From NCBI RefSeq assembly GCF_004193775.1, contig NC_041021.1:21730632-21794631 (forward strand): DNA of 64,000 nucleotides, read 5' to 3'. The DNA is from Glycine soja (taxonomy: Eukaryota; Streptophyta; Magnoliopsida; Fabales; Fabaceae). Within the stretch, counting starts at the first letter, position 1; each line of letters begins with the position of its first letter. Positions 47,419 to 59,598 of this stretch are shown here, in pieces. A program made the position numbers and the translations under genes. The notes beneath the pieces are model-generated. The model did no database searches and was not told where the DNA came from. It saw only the letters and a program-made list of their open reading frames with translations.

Positions 47419-49097
47419 TTCCCTCCCCCTTGAAAAGGATTTGACCTCAAATCCCGAGGTTCTTGAAACGCTGGGCTTTTTTCCTCAACACCTGTAAAAA
47501 GAACAAAAACATATGTATTAGTGGTGTTTAGTATGTTGAAGCAAGGTAAGGTCTGAAAACTCATTTCCTGGGCATCTTCCCATGAAGGAACATGGTTCCT
47601 CACCAACTCAATGAGTGGTGCTACAAGTATAGAAAAATATGGGGCAAACCTTTTGTAAAAGCTTGTTAAGTCTTGGAAGCCCCAATTTTTTCTTACACTT
47701 GGTGGAGCGGGCCACTCAGGAATGACCTTTATTCTCTTAGGGTTCATGGGAACCCCTTGATCACAATTTAAAAAATTAAGAAAAGTAAAGCAATAGAACA
47801 TACCTTTTTCTGTATTTTCATGTTGATTATTCCTACCAAAAAGTATGACAAACCTAAGGTGTCCCATATGAGTGCCTAAGTTTGTATTGAAACTAAAAAT
47901 AAGAACAAACCTACCTAATGAGTCCCTATGTACACAAATCATGAAGATGTTGGGTGCACGAGTGATTTTACAAAAGAGTGTTGCACCACCCAAAACATTC
48001 ATCACACCACCTATTTTAGGGATTTGGTGCCTAATAATACCTATTTTGGGCACCAACAAAGCACAAGGATTTAATCTCTTGCGAACCAAACCCTCATCCA
48101 ACAACTCCTTTACTTGAGGATTAAACTCAAGCCTAAGAGATGTGGCAATGCTAACAAGTGTCTTTTTACAAAGGAGAAAATGTGGAGGTTGTCTAAGAAG
48201 GGAAATTTCTTTAATATTTGTCTTTATTTCAAAATGTCTTTCCTTCTTAGCTAACCTCTTGGAGGAGACACTTACCTCCTTACACTCCTCCTTAACCATT
48301 AAAGGTTGTCCTTCTTCTTGGGGGTAGATCTCTTCACTAGATTCTTCCCCTTTTGCTTCTTCACTTTTACTAGAGGAAGGTGAAGTAGTAGCCTCATCTT
48401 GGCTACTATAAATGTCTTGGCCCCTCATAATCATGGTTTTCTTGGTGGGGCATTGAGAAGTAGTGTGTCCTCTTCCAAGACATTTAAAGCACTTCATGGA
48501 GCTAGTCTTCTCTTGCATACTAGCCTTAAGGGGTTGCTTTTCTATTGTCTTCCCCTTATCATCTTTGGGCTTAGAAGGTCTCACCCCTAAGATTCCTTGA
48601 CCTTGGTCTTTCTTTTGATAAGAGTGAGAGCCATAAGATTTTGAAGTAGACTTCCTTTTAAGTTGTTGCTCTACCCTTATTTCCCAATCTATATTAGCCT
48701 CTACATTGTCCTTCCCATGGAAGTATGGGAGTTTAATGTTAACCTCTTGAGGCTTTCTTTCATTTTCTCTCCTATGGGAGTGAGGTCTAAGATGTGACCT
48801 ATGCCTTCCTTCATAATAGTCACGAAGTTCTTCACTTAGGCTCTTGCAAGAGTTATGACTACTATAGGAGACATGTTTTTCTCTTTTCATTTCTTTCATT
48901 ATTTTTCTTCTTTCTTCCTCTCTTATTTTCTCTCTTTCATCTTGACTTATTTCTTCCACTCTTTTTTTACCTTTATCTTTTCTCTCTTGTTTTTCTTTCC
49001 ACAACTTAAGGGATCTCAACTCATCTAATATCTTATACAAGGGGTCCTTAGGAGTAGAACCCTCACCATTAACACTAGATGAAGAATGAAGACTCAT
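47385..49097 (-). CDS. eroded gag-pol-like protein in one uninterrupted frame
   Basis: From MSLHSSSS (49097) about 570 codons stay open, after which the frame runs through the polypurine tract into the 3' LTR; a further 29 codons upstream are also open. Regions in order: Lys/Glu-rich charged N-terminus; a gag start (LPYFHGKDNVEA...DWE) that jumps to RVEQQLKRKS, so the capsid core is missing; a CCHC knuckle (CFKCLGRGHTTSQC); acidic linker; no aspartic protease; start of reverse transcriptase (VKELLDEGLVRK, NPCALLVPK); a decayed part where the YxDD box should be; and the connection region (PEWPAPPS, FQDLTSFYKRFAPYF). Several in-frame deletions have shortened it, yet no stop exists. Catalysis is not expected. 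RNA binding through the knuckle is possible. Confidence 0.8.
   Translation of the reverse strand: MSLHSSSSVNGEGSTPKDPLYKILDELRSLKLWKEKQERKDKGKKRVEEISQDEREKIREEERRKIMKEMKREKHVSYSSHNSCKSLSEELRDYYEGRHRSHLRPHSHRRENERKPQEVNIKLPYFHGKDNVEANIDWEIRVEQQLKRKSTSKSYGSHSYQKKDQGQGILGVRPSKPKDDKGKTIEKQPLKASMQEKTSSMKCFKCLGRGHTTSQCPTKKTMIMRGQDIYSSQDEATTSPSSSKSEEAKGEESSEEIYPQEEGQPLMVKEECKEVSVSSKRLAKKERHFEIKTNIKEISLLRQPPHFLLCKKTLVSIATSLRLEFNPQVKELLDEGLVRKRLNPCALLVPKIGIIRHQIPKIGGVMNVLGGATLFCKITRAPNIFMICVHRDSLGRFVLIFSFNTNLGTHMGHLRFVILFGRNNQHENTEKGMFYCFTFLNFLNCDQGVPMNPKRIKVIPEWPAPPSVRKNWGFQDLTSFYKRFAPYFSILVAPLIELVRNHVPSWEDAQEMSFQTLPCFNILNTTNTYVFVLFTGVEEKSPAFQEPRDLRSNPFQGGGNDAILPRKGIG
47419..47433 (-). other. polypurine tract
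   Basis: TTCAAGGGGGAGGGAA on the minus strand abuts the TGATGCAATCC start of the 3' LTR; an identical tract also lies inside each LTR at the duplication junction. Confidence 0.8.
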
Positions 49098-49184
49098 GTT
49101 GGTTCCTAAGTTATGGTTCTTTCTTGTTGGGGGTTTGAAAAAAAGGTAAAAGAAACTATGGTTGAAACTAGCCAAAATAAACAC

Positions 49185-51005
49185 TAAAAAAGGTGTGAAA
49201 GATAAGGTAAAAACTAATTGTAAAAGGAAAGCTATCTAGGCGGTTTGACAATGGAGGGTAAAGGAAATAAGCTATGAAAGTAAGCAAGAAATTAAAGTGC
49301 AAGAAATGCAAACTAGGCGGATCCTAAGAGTGTTTGGATGACCTCATTTAAGGTTCCCAACAAAACACTCACTATCCTAAGGGAAAATTGCCTAAAATTA
49401 TTACACACAAATGGAAGTAGGGTGACCTAGCGGAGGCTCCCAACTTACTTCCAATGAAAGGCCTTTTTGTTACAAAATTTGAAAGCAAAGCAAATTGCCA
49501 ATTACAAAATTACAAAGAAAAAAGTCCTCAATTGTGGTGGCTATTCTCTCTTTAGTGTTTCACTCAATTTGGAGTGCTTCTTAGTCCAATAGCTCTTAAG
49601 GTGGTTGGCCCCTTGCTTCTTGACTCAAATTATTCAAGATATGGCACCAATCCTCCTTTCCAATTCCCTATATGGCAACTCACAAGCAAGGAAACAAAGA
49701 GACAAGCAATAACCAAAGACCAAAAAAAATGAAATGAAAGCTAAACCAATAGAGTTTTAACAAGACAAATTTCCAAGGATTATTCAACAATTAAAGCAAT
49801 GAAAAGCCCAAAAAAGCAAGCTAGGACTCAAAGAGAAACCTAGAATGGCTCTAGAGTAGAGTAGAAAAACTCTAAAAAAAAAGACTCAAGAAACCTCTAG
49901 TTTTGGCACTTGTTTTCACAATAATTTTCAATTGAAATTTCAGAACTAGGATTGGTATAAAATAGGCACCAATTATAGAACAAATTTTGAGCCAAAACAA
50001 CAAGCACACTTTCCTTTCACTTTTCTTTTTTTTTTTCCCTGGACACTGATTTTTCTGCCAACTTGTGAGATTTTTCTTATTTTTTCCTTTAATACAAATC
50101 GCTTGGTTCTTTTTTTATAATTTTGGTCCAGATGTCTAGAAAATTCAGTAAAAGTTTCAGCTGAAAAAACGTAGTGACCAATTCCCAGTAATTTATACAA
50201 GTTCGTATGTTCAAGCTGCCAGCACCAGCGATTTCAACCTAGAAATCAAGAGTAGTGTTTATGTTGCTTAAGGCTTGGATAGTTACAATTTGTGTTTGCT
50301 TATGCTCAATTATCTTGAATAACACAATTAAAGAGAGCTTAAGACTTATTTTGATTCACAAATCCAGCCACAACTCAGCACCACAACTCAACTTCATCAT
50401 AGGCATCATGTAGGAAACTTAGAAAGCAAAAAAAAAAAGTTCAAGAACAAGACTACTTCTAGGAATTGATTTAGAACATGTTATGAACTAAATAACATGC
50501 ATGAATTAGACTCAAAATTCAAAAGATAGGCTAAGAATGACAAGAATACATGAACAAATGTATCTAGAATTCAATCAACAAAATAAAATTCAACACAAAC
50601 TTAGAACATAATGTGACAATTACTATGACTAAACATGACTCTAAGACAACATGGATTAAGTGATTTACACTTAGATTTTTGTGTTTTTTTTCTAATCAAT
50701 ATTTTGGAACAAAATTTAGATCTAAAGGTTCAGCACAAGAATATTATGAATGAAAATTGATAGAACCTAAAATCAACACAAAAACAAGATTCAAGAGTAG
50801 ATCTACAAATTTTGAACCATAGAAATGCAAGAACAAGTGTAGATCTAAGATTTAATCGGTTTATTTTTTTTTTAATCTACTCTAAACAGCACCAAACCAC
50901 AAGACAATGGAGGATATACATGGAGAATAAGATGAAGAACAAGGAATTAAAGAGAATTCACCGAACAAAAAGATAGAGGAAGCAAAAGAACATCACCTAG
51001 ATGAA
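49185..51005 (-). other. gypsy element 5' leader
   Basis: About 1.8 kb between primer site and the long frame, A/T-rich with no recognisable gene. This is an unusually large share of a 3.6 kb interior. Confidence 0.6.
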
Positions 51006-51021
51006 GATGCTCTTGATACCA
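51006..51021 (-). other. primer binding site, tRNA-iMet type
   Basis: Minus-strand TGGTATCAAGAGCATC follows the LTR end GCATCA by two bases. It matches the initiator-tRNA-Met primer site TGGTATCAGAGC apart from one extra A. Confidence 0.85.
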
Positions 51022-51023
51022 CA

Positions 51024-52354
51024 TGATGCAAGCTCCATTGGAGCTTGTAGGCCTAGGATCTTCTTCATCAATGGATTCCTTTGCTTCTTGGAAGATGAAT
51101 GACAGTGGAATGGAGAAAGGGAGAGAGAGAGGAGACGCCACTTCAAGGAGAAGATGAGTCTAGAAGAAGCTCACCACCATAGGAGGCCATGGATAAGAGC
51201 TTGGAGGAAGAAGGAGATGAATGAAGGGAGAGGGAGAGAAGAGCACGAAATTTTGTGCTCTAAATGAGCTTTGAAATCTGAAGTTTAATATTCAAATGAT
51301 CAAAGTTGAAAAAAATGCACACACATGACCTCTATTTATAGCCTAAGTGTCACACAAAACTGGAGGGAAATTCAAATTTCACTTGAATTTGAAATTGAAT
51401 TTGTGGAGCCAAACTTTGGAGCCAAAATTTCACTAATTATGATTAGTGAATTTTAGTTATGGTTCAGCCCACTAATCCAAGATCAATTCCAAGATTCTCC
51501 ACTAAGTGTGCTTAGGTGTCATGAGGCATGAAAAGCATGAAGGACATGCACAAAGTGTGACTATATGATGTGGCAATGGGGTGTAGTAAGCAAATGCTCA
51601 CCTCCCCCTCTAAAATTTAATTGGATTGGGCTTCTACCAATTCAATTAAATTTATTTCCAACCACACACATCAAATATCCACTTAGTGTATGTGAAATTA
51701 CAAAACTACCCCTAATACAAAAACTAGTCTAGGTGCCCTAAAATACAAGGGCTGAAAAATCCTATATTTCTAGGGTACCCTACCTACATTATGGAGCCCT
51801 AAATACAAGGCCCAAAAATAATGAAACCTTAATCTAATATTTACAAAGATAAGTGGGCTCGTACTTAGCCCATGGGCCCGAAATCTACCCTAAGGCTCAT
51901 AAGAACCCTAGGGCCTTCTCTTGCATCTCTGGCCCAATCTACTTGGAGTTTTCTATCCAATGCCCTTGCGGGGTAGGATTGCATCATTCCCTCCCCCTTG
52001 AAAACTAGTCTACTTAAATTTATTTCCAACCACACACATCAAATATCCACTTAGTGTATGTGAAATTACAAAACTACCCCTAATACAAAAACTAGTCTAG
52101 GTGCCCTAAAATACAAGGGCTGAAAAATCCTATATTTCTAGGGTACCCTACCTACATTATGGAGTCCTAAATACAAGCCCCAAAAATAATGAAACCTTAA
52201 TCTAATATTTACAAAGATAAGTGGGCTCGTACTTAGCCCATGGGCCCGAAATCTACCCTAAGGCTCATAAGAACCCTAGGGCCTTCTCTTGCATCTCTGG
52301 CCCAATCTACTTGGAGTTTTCTATCCAATGCCCTTGCGGGGTAGGATTGCATCA
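51024..52354 (-). repeat. 5' LTR, composite
   Basis: Same length and internal duplication (51648-51986 and 52016-52354) as the 3' LTR. TATAAATA on the minus strand lies at 51333-51340. The few visible differences from the other LTR fall near 52163-52178. Confidence 0.93.
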
Positions 52355-53034
52355 ATTGTTACAAGGATAAAGGATAAAAAGATAAATGTAAACAGTGTTT
52401 CACTAATATATCACTTATGTTTCCCTAGCTCCTATAACAACACCAAGATTAAAAATTCAAAAGGTAGTCCTAGGTTTCATTTCACAAAAGTGTAGTGAAC
52501 CTATACATTAAAAAAAAAACTTGTCACAAAAGCAAGGCAATGCTACATAAATCTTAAACAGTGTACAGATTAGATTTCAGACTATACATAGTTGAACATT
52601 GAACGCTCCAATAGGAAACAACTACTGCTATGTCAAACGTTGAAGATGTCCCAAAGGTAATAAAAATTATGCATGTTTCTCAAACGGCTGTGGGTCAGAT
52701 CAAACTTTTTTTTCTCTAAAAAATTCACTCCCTGCCCCTCTAAAAAATCCTAATCCCACCAGATAAAAAGCAAAAAGACTAAAACAAAATTTAATGAGCA
52801 CAAAATCAAAAGAATAGAATAAAAACGCTCCTGAACTAACATTAGAGTAAACAATTTCAGAAAAATGTAGAAGAGTAAAACAACCCAATTAGATCGCAAA
52901 GATCTAATAAAATTGCAAAAGTAAAATTTATTGGGAAAAAGTTCCCATACAGGAGCCATTTTAAATTGTGAACAAACAACAATTCACTCATAATAATAGA
53001 TTTAGAAAATCCAGAAAAATAAAAAATAATTTGC
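52355..53034. other. non-coding DNA, continuation of 45646-46087
   Basis: A/T-rich with no supported gene. Confidence 0.4.
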
Positions 53035-53155
53035 CTGATGTCTTTCTTTCCACTGGTTAAAAAAGTTGCTTCCTATGAGTTCAAATATGTGATCTCGCAT
53101 TTGATCATTTGTCACAAGCAACCACTTAAGTTTTACCACAGTAAAGAGCCAATAC
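53035..53155 (-). pseudogene. unidentified exon
   Basis: A 121-bp open stretch lies between a TGGGTTTCAG acceptor and a CAG/GCAAAT (GC-type) donor. It encodes YWLFTVVKLKWLLVTNDQ and then MRDHIFELIGSNFFNQWK, which looks like real protein rather than chance. I cannot name the family. It lies on the same strand as the CACTA genes, between the Ulp1-like region and the villin fragment. Confidence 0.45.
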
Positions 53156-54578
53156 CTGAAACCCAGAAGATTAATACAAGTACATGAGTGCCAAACAGAG
53201 AAAACATTATAACATATTCATGAATAACACTAGAAGGAATGTTGACTAAATTGAGTATCGACTATTTGAACCTTAAATGATACGACCAATTACATTTTAG
53301 TCCTTAAAAAAACTTAGCTTTCGTTTACTCCTTCTCAGTTATTCAAGTCTGAGTTCACTTTTAATCCCTTTCAATAGCTTCATCTGTCTAATGCAGAAAA
53401 GCATCATATATGGCACATCAAATGTCACGCTAGATGCTATATATTGCATACATGACTTGATACAATGAAGTTCTACAACTGCATTCAATAATTTAGTGTT
53501 TTACCAACATGAAAACAAATGGATACACTCACTATTGATACCAACATGAAAACATGTGAGGTTCCCTCCCCACGGAAAAACCTACATAAAGTCTATGTAT
53601 CCTTCAACTCACTAGGTCCTTTAAGAAAGAATCTCTATAATTTACGGAAAAACGAAGATGCATCCATGAGGACTTCAATGAATCAATACTAAAAGGAAAA
53701 CTAAAAAAATATAGAATTCATATTAAAAGGATATCCTGTTGTAAAGTTCTTCATTTTTTTGAATCATTTTCTATTCAATCTTTACTCATATATTCTTTAT
53801 GTAGTTATTGCATTTGTTATTTGTACTTCAATTTGACTAGGCAAAAGCAGGAGACGAAAATATTATAATAAATGAAGATATTGGAGGAAAGGATGAAATG
53901 TTAGTTAAGGTACATACCAGGTAAGTGTAAGCGAAGACAGAGGACATGTATGGCAAATTTCACGTGGAGCTACACATACTTGGCCATCAAAACAAATTTC
54001 AGCATAAGGCAATCATAAATCCAGTAGTTGCTGGAAGGACATATCTTGGTACTTGTCTCCTAAAACAAACAAGATATAGCTTAAACAGTATTTTCTCATT
54101 AACACCAGTAATTCATTTATATTTTTTCCCATATAGCTTAAACAATATTTTTGTCATTCACACTAGATATAACTTTAACAATATTTTAGCATAGGTGTCA
54201 AAATGGTTGTTGAACTATATGAACCAAAAAGAAAAAAGAAAATAGGAAAATAGGATGAAAAGCAAAAGAGCCAAAGGAACAAATAGTTTGGCTAAAGACT
54301 AATGCTTCTCTGTCCTTTCCAAATCAAATAGTAAGCATAACTAGGAAACCATGTTTCAACATCAAAAATATATTTATCAATGAGCATTGACCAATTGCAA
54401 AATCCTGGGGAACATTGACGATGGTATACTAAGTACTTTAGAACTGGTGGTTGGTTGTGAAGTGATACATACTTTCACATGAAAACAAGGTCAAAAGTCA
54501 AAACTAGCTGAAATTTTAAAAATTAAAAATTCAAAACACCATATCAGCCACATGCTAATAGACTCAAAGATTACTTAC
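53156..54578. other. non-coding DNA between candidate exons
   Basis: No clear exon; TTCACA and ACTAGATATAACTTTAACAA-type words around 54060-54190 show a short local repeat of AGCTTAAACA(G/A)TATTTT. Confidence 0.4.
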
Positions 54579-54655
54579 CAATGTTCGCAGAACATTTTCC
54601 AAATAGGCAGAGTCGTCACTCATCCATAGCATGTTCAGGTTTATTTCTAAGGCCA
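54579..54655 (-). pseudogene. unidentified exon
   Basis: A 77-bp block between a GATTGTGCAG acceptor and a GTAAGTAATC donor reads VALEINLNMLWMSDDSAYLE. Splice sites are strong and the frame is open, but the family is not recognised. It could belong with the exon at 53035. Confidence 0.45.
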
Positions 54656-57110
54656 CTGCACAATCAGCAAAAAATGAAACTTAGACCTCAGACCTAGTCC
54701 AAACCACCAAAGTAAGTGTACAAATAACAATTAAGCACCTGATTGTCGTTTGTTTTTGCTCTTTAATTGGAACTTTGACATTGCCTTCGTGTAGATGACC
54801 AGATTTCCTTTTTGATACCATCCAAAACGTTACAAAGCAAAGAAACAACTCAAGGTTATTAAAAGTGCTTTGAATAATATAATAACTCTGGGTGACTATG
54901 TTCCACATCCAATGCATGACATAATATTCACACTCATAGCCTCCGGTTTGAACATGACTCTAAATTCAATATGAAATATATTTAACATGTTGTTCTTACA
55001 AAGTTACAAAATGTCACCAATCTGAAATAACCATTGTTTAAATAAATAACCTTTACTTCAATCCACCGAGGTGCAGGTTGATCTGATTTACCTTTGAAAC
55101 TACTGTTATGTCTTCATTGCATTGGTTACAAAAAAACATGAAGCTATATAAGACCAATTATAATGCATTTAAGTTTCCTGCTTCTTAATATAGTAAATGA
55201 GTTATAATTTACAACATAACCTGTTAATTGTAGCTTTGATGTTAATATTAGGCTTCTTACACAAAGAACAAAACCAAACAATAATATTGTCCCTAGGACA
55301 CACAACAATAAGCTGTCAATGTTCCCTGAAGTGCACAACTATAATTAGCTATATCTTAAAACATAATACATAAATTTAACTTACTGATTCAAGTAAGCTC
55401 CTAAGTATACCCTCGTTGTGATTCCTTCACCCATGTTTCAATGTATCCTTGACATTCAACATGTCTATCCTTTGCATTTAGTATAGACTATGACTCAAGG
55501 AAACCATACACCGAACCATGACCTAAGCTTGTACTCCAATCATCCATAAACCTATTTGTAACATTTCCAATGAATATCCACACTCTATATGATAATTAAT
55601 ATCATTTATTAGTTAATAAAAAAGACCTTCTATTTGAATTTACATACATCATCCACAATTGCAGTATAGATATGTTCAAGCATCTGTCACCTGATATTAT
55701 TTCAGTTACATCAGAATGTGTGATGAAGAATGATACTTTTTCATTAGGAATCCCAAATTTGGTCCCATCCCACAACAACTCAACAGGCTTCTGGTAAACA
55801 TCATACAAGTTTTGAATCAATTCACCCAACGGATCAACATCACCCACTTTATTGGACCTTCCCACAACTCCAATCGGTTTTGGCACACAAATGTTTGAAT
55901 CCTATATGGTTCATCCTAATAATAATTGAACTATGTTACGATTAATATTTTGATAATGTAACATTGATTTAATATGTTTGAAGGGGAAAAATACCTCATG
56001 GGATGTAGGTTTTACAAGATGTTTCGGTCATCCAATGAACGTGTCAACAACCAACCTAACATACTTAATCTTGAACGTCGAAAAAGGGACCTGAGTGTCT
56101 CCATCGTAAAATTTTGCAACACTCACCCTAAGCATATCATCTGCATAAGGGACATTGTGTATCGTGGACATACTATCATACACTTTACCCAAGGCCATCA
56201 AACGTGTACAATGATCACCTACTATGTAAAACTCCTTAGTAGCCATATCAACAGTAGAAGGTTCTTCACCTAATGGATTTGCAGCAACTTCAACACAACT
56301 CCCCTTGGTGTTGACACGTGCACCTAATAGTTGTATATCAGCCTCGACCGGGGGTGAGTGCTGCAATGACTTTTGGGACAACTCAACTTTGATGGCCTCT
56401 TTAACCTCTTGTCAGATTTTCTTTAGACTCTTTTTGTGTTCCTCCTCTACTTCTTTCCTTATCTCATCCTTCAGGTTTCCAATCATTTCAAGAAATTGTT
56501 GATGGTTGATCGATGTACAAGGAAATTTTGAGCCACGTGATCGTGTCCAAAGTATTGATAGATTGTCACACTAGTCCCAACTGGACAAACACGACCTAGA
56601 TGCTCCAGCCTTCCAATGGCAGTATTCAATATGTCATGATGCCCATGGGAAACAAAGTTGCCCTATGTTGTTTATTCTTCTAAAGAGTACTATAAGAAGC
56701 ACAACATGAATATCGTCATAAACTTAGTTTGTTAGTATTATACTAAAAAAAAATACCCTATTGTTAAGCATTAACACCAACTCACTATTTTATCAGATAT
56801 TTCTCGGGCCACCTTAGATGTCATCTGTCTATAACGCTTTGTGCAGGCCATCTTCCACTTAACATGTCTCGCAATAGGGGATAGAGGGTCGATGATCATT
56901 GTTGAATCCTTAGTATTGATTGCTTGTTGTTCTCGTATCTTTCTTTTTTCCTCCATCAGATTCTTTTCAAGCAAATCATAACCCCCATGAGACAGTAAGT
57001 GGGGGCAGTCATTGCATTTTTGAATTTCCTATGCCCTTTTTCGTATACCATGTTGTAAATTATAAATAATGTAAAGAAACTTATAAAAAAAGTACCATCG
57101 ACATGAATGT

Positions 57111-58042
57111 TGTAAAAGCCGTAACTTTTAATAAATAAATAAGAAATTAATAAATAAATAAATAAGTAAAAAAAAAATAGGTCATAAATTCCCACTATAT
57201 AAGCCAAATGTTAACCTAGAGCAACTTTTAGAAAACACATTCTGTTTCTTTCTTCTTTTCTGATGCACAAGAACCCTAACAGAGCAATCAGAGGAAGAGC
57301 TCTAGAGAGCACCAGAGACGCCACAATTGCTAACAGAGAACATTTAAGCTACTACATCGAGGTAAGGGATGAGTTACTCACGCTTGGGGATTAGAATGAA
57401 CATGTGTAGGGATCCCTAGAAGATCAATTTTTGGGTTATTTGGGGTGTTTATGAAGTTTAATTATGTTTTCATGTTAAATCGCAGATTGAGTGTGTTTGA
57501 TGAACTAATTGGTGTTTTGATGCGAGTTTGTTGTAGAATTGATGTGTTCCTGTGTTAGGTGTGTACCTTAGGAATTAGAATTCTTTATAATTAGCATAAA
57601 AATTGTGTGATAGTGATTTTGTTTATACTAGATATCTTGGCCTTCCAATCTTGTTCATTTTATTTATTTATTTATTTATTTTTTTTCCACATACGTGTAC
57701 ATATATATTGGTACTCTTATTTCATAAACTTTATATTTTATTTCACCTGGGTGATTTCTCGTCATGAAATTCATATGTGTAGGGATTGTTGGATAATTGA
57801 ATTGACTAAAATCATTTAAAGAAATTAACTAAAGTTGTATTCACATCGTAATTAGGCATTTTCTTGATGTTAGTAACTTAGTTGAAATATATTTAGAATA
57901 TAGGTATACATGTCGTTCATATAAATCAATATGAGTATATATTTTATTGTTATATATAATTTGTATTTACTTAATGATATATTTGATATTATTGTGATTA
58001 TTTTATATTAATATATATTTAATACTTTTTATATGTTATATA

Positions 58043-58106
<64 letters not shown>

Positions 58107-58137
58107 TTAATAAGTTTATTTACGTTAACAACATATA

Positions 58138-58178
<41 letters not shown>

Positions 58179-59598
58179 AATATAATATACTTATATATAT
58201 GTTTTACGTGTATTTTACAATTATTTGTTTATAAGTCTTGAAGTTAAATATTGTATGTTATTATTATTATGATACATTGTTATTTAATTGTTGAGTACAT
58301 TTTGTAATTAGTTAAAGTGTGAAATGTTAAACTGTAGTCATGAAATATGATTGTGAATGAGTGTGTGATTGATATTTGTAGTGATATTACTTGTCTTATG
58401 AGTTATGAGTTATACAGTAACCCGACTAGTGTTTACCTTGAGAGAACTTTTATGCGCAGTGTTAAAGAAAATTGTAGGATTCCTGGTTAGGATCCTGAAG
58501 GGTTAAACTGTAGCGCAATTTGTTAAATATGTTTGAAATATAAGAGTGAGGTCATGGGTATTATATAACTCATGAACAGTGTCTGCGTGCAAAAAAAAAA
58601 AAATTTTAGGGGTTGGACCTGAATTAGGAAGGTGAGGCCCAAACGGATTCTTCGGAGTCTAGGCCTTGGGGGTAAAGATACTCGGTTTGAGTGCTCCTTT
58701 AAGCCCATGTTGATCCCATGTGGTTGGGGCATTCTTGCAAAATAGAGTAACCCTGACTGGTCACCTTATGATTTTACTTAGTGAGAGTGACCTAATATAC
58801 CCATTGTGTGGTGTGTCTTGTCATGTACTCCTAAGCGCCCCAGTGTTGTTTTTCACTAACATGGTACCACATTGCATATAGGCTTGAGTCTTAGTATAAT
58901 TGTTGCATAATGCTTGTGTTTGAATTTCATTGAGTTAACAATTGTGGTTGATGTTATTTTATGGAGTGTGCAAACTTGAATGGGTGTGAATAATGTGTGC
59001 GATTTTGTGCAGTAATGTTATTTATATAAATTCAACTTTAAGTATTATATGTTTCACATGCTCTAATGTTTTATTATATACGAATGTGATAACTCACTCC
59101 CGGTGTGTGTTTGTGTTTGGGCTGATTGCCACTTTGTTTCAGGTGAGCCTTCATATGATGAGTCACATGCTAGAGATGGAGAGACTTAGTCTGTGATAGG
59201 GATCTGCTCTGATAAGTGTGACATTTGGGCATAGGATTTTACTTCGCATATTATGATTTTCACATGTTATGATTTACTGAATGATATAATTGCGTTATAC
59301 CTTTCTACTTTAGTTTTTTTATTTATTTAGAGTGGACGACCTTGTTTTGAGCCGAGATAATTTTATCTTTTATTAAAAAAATAAAAATAAAATTCTATTA
59401 TGTTTTCACTAAGTGGATGTGAACCTTTATCCTTTTGAATTGATTTAAATTAAATGTGTTTAAAAAGAAAAAATTATTAATTAATTTTGCATGTTTTTTG
59501 TTCTTCTTTTATTTATAATATGTTTATAAACTTTTAAATAAATTTTGTATGATTTATTTAGTTACTTATTTATAATTGTGCGGGTAGAGGGTGTCACA
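57111..59598 (+). mobile_element. solo LTR, 2488 bp, TGTAACATCC family
   Basis: Starts TGTAAAAGCCGTAAC, ends GAGGGTGTCACA, and is flanked by AATGT on both sides (57106-57110 and 59599-59603). It is the family partner of 37060-39843. Two (AT)n tracts lie inside. It sits at or beside an intron of CACTA ORF2. Confidence 0.93.
58045..58176. repeat. two (AT)n tracts inside the solo LTR
   Basis: About 58045-58104 and 58139-58176, separated by 34 bp of unique DNA. The family copy at 37060-39843 has only a short equivalent, so expansion was local. Confidence 0.9.

Larger units (their letters stand above)
46088..52354 (-). mobile_element. full-length, non-autonomous Ty3-gypsy retrotransposon
   Basis: Two 1331-bp LTRs (46088-47418 and 51024-52354) differ at about two positions that I could see, and the 5-bp duplication ATTGT (46083-46087 and 52355-52359) is perfect. 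A tRNA-iMet primer site and a polypurine tract are in place. The interior is only 3605 bp and encodes one eroded gag-pol-like frame. Insertion must be very recent. Because structural signals are intact but key enzymes are missing, mobilisation in trans is the likely mode. Confidence 0.95.

Noticed and set aside
49973..50200. Lys-rich minus-strand frame in the gypsy leader
   Set aside because: Short, low-complexity, no start context and no recognisable family.
52700..52959. Hydrophobic minus-strand frames that could be membrane proteins
   Set aside because: Two overlapping short frames in AT-rich DNA, no splice or start context, no family.
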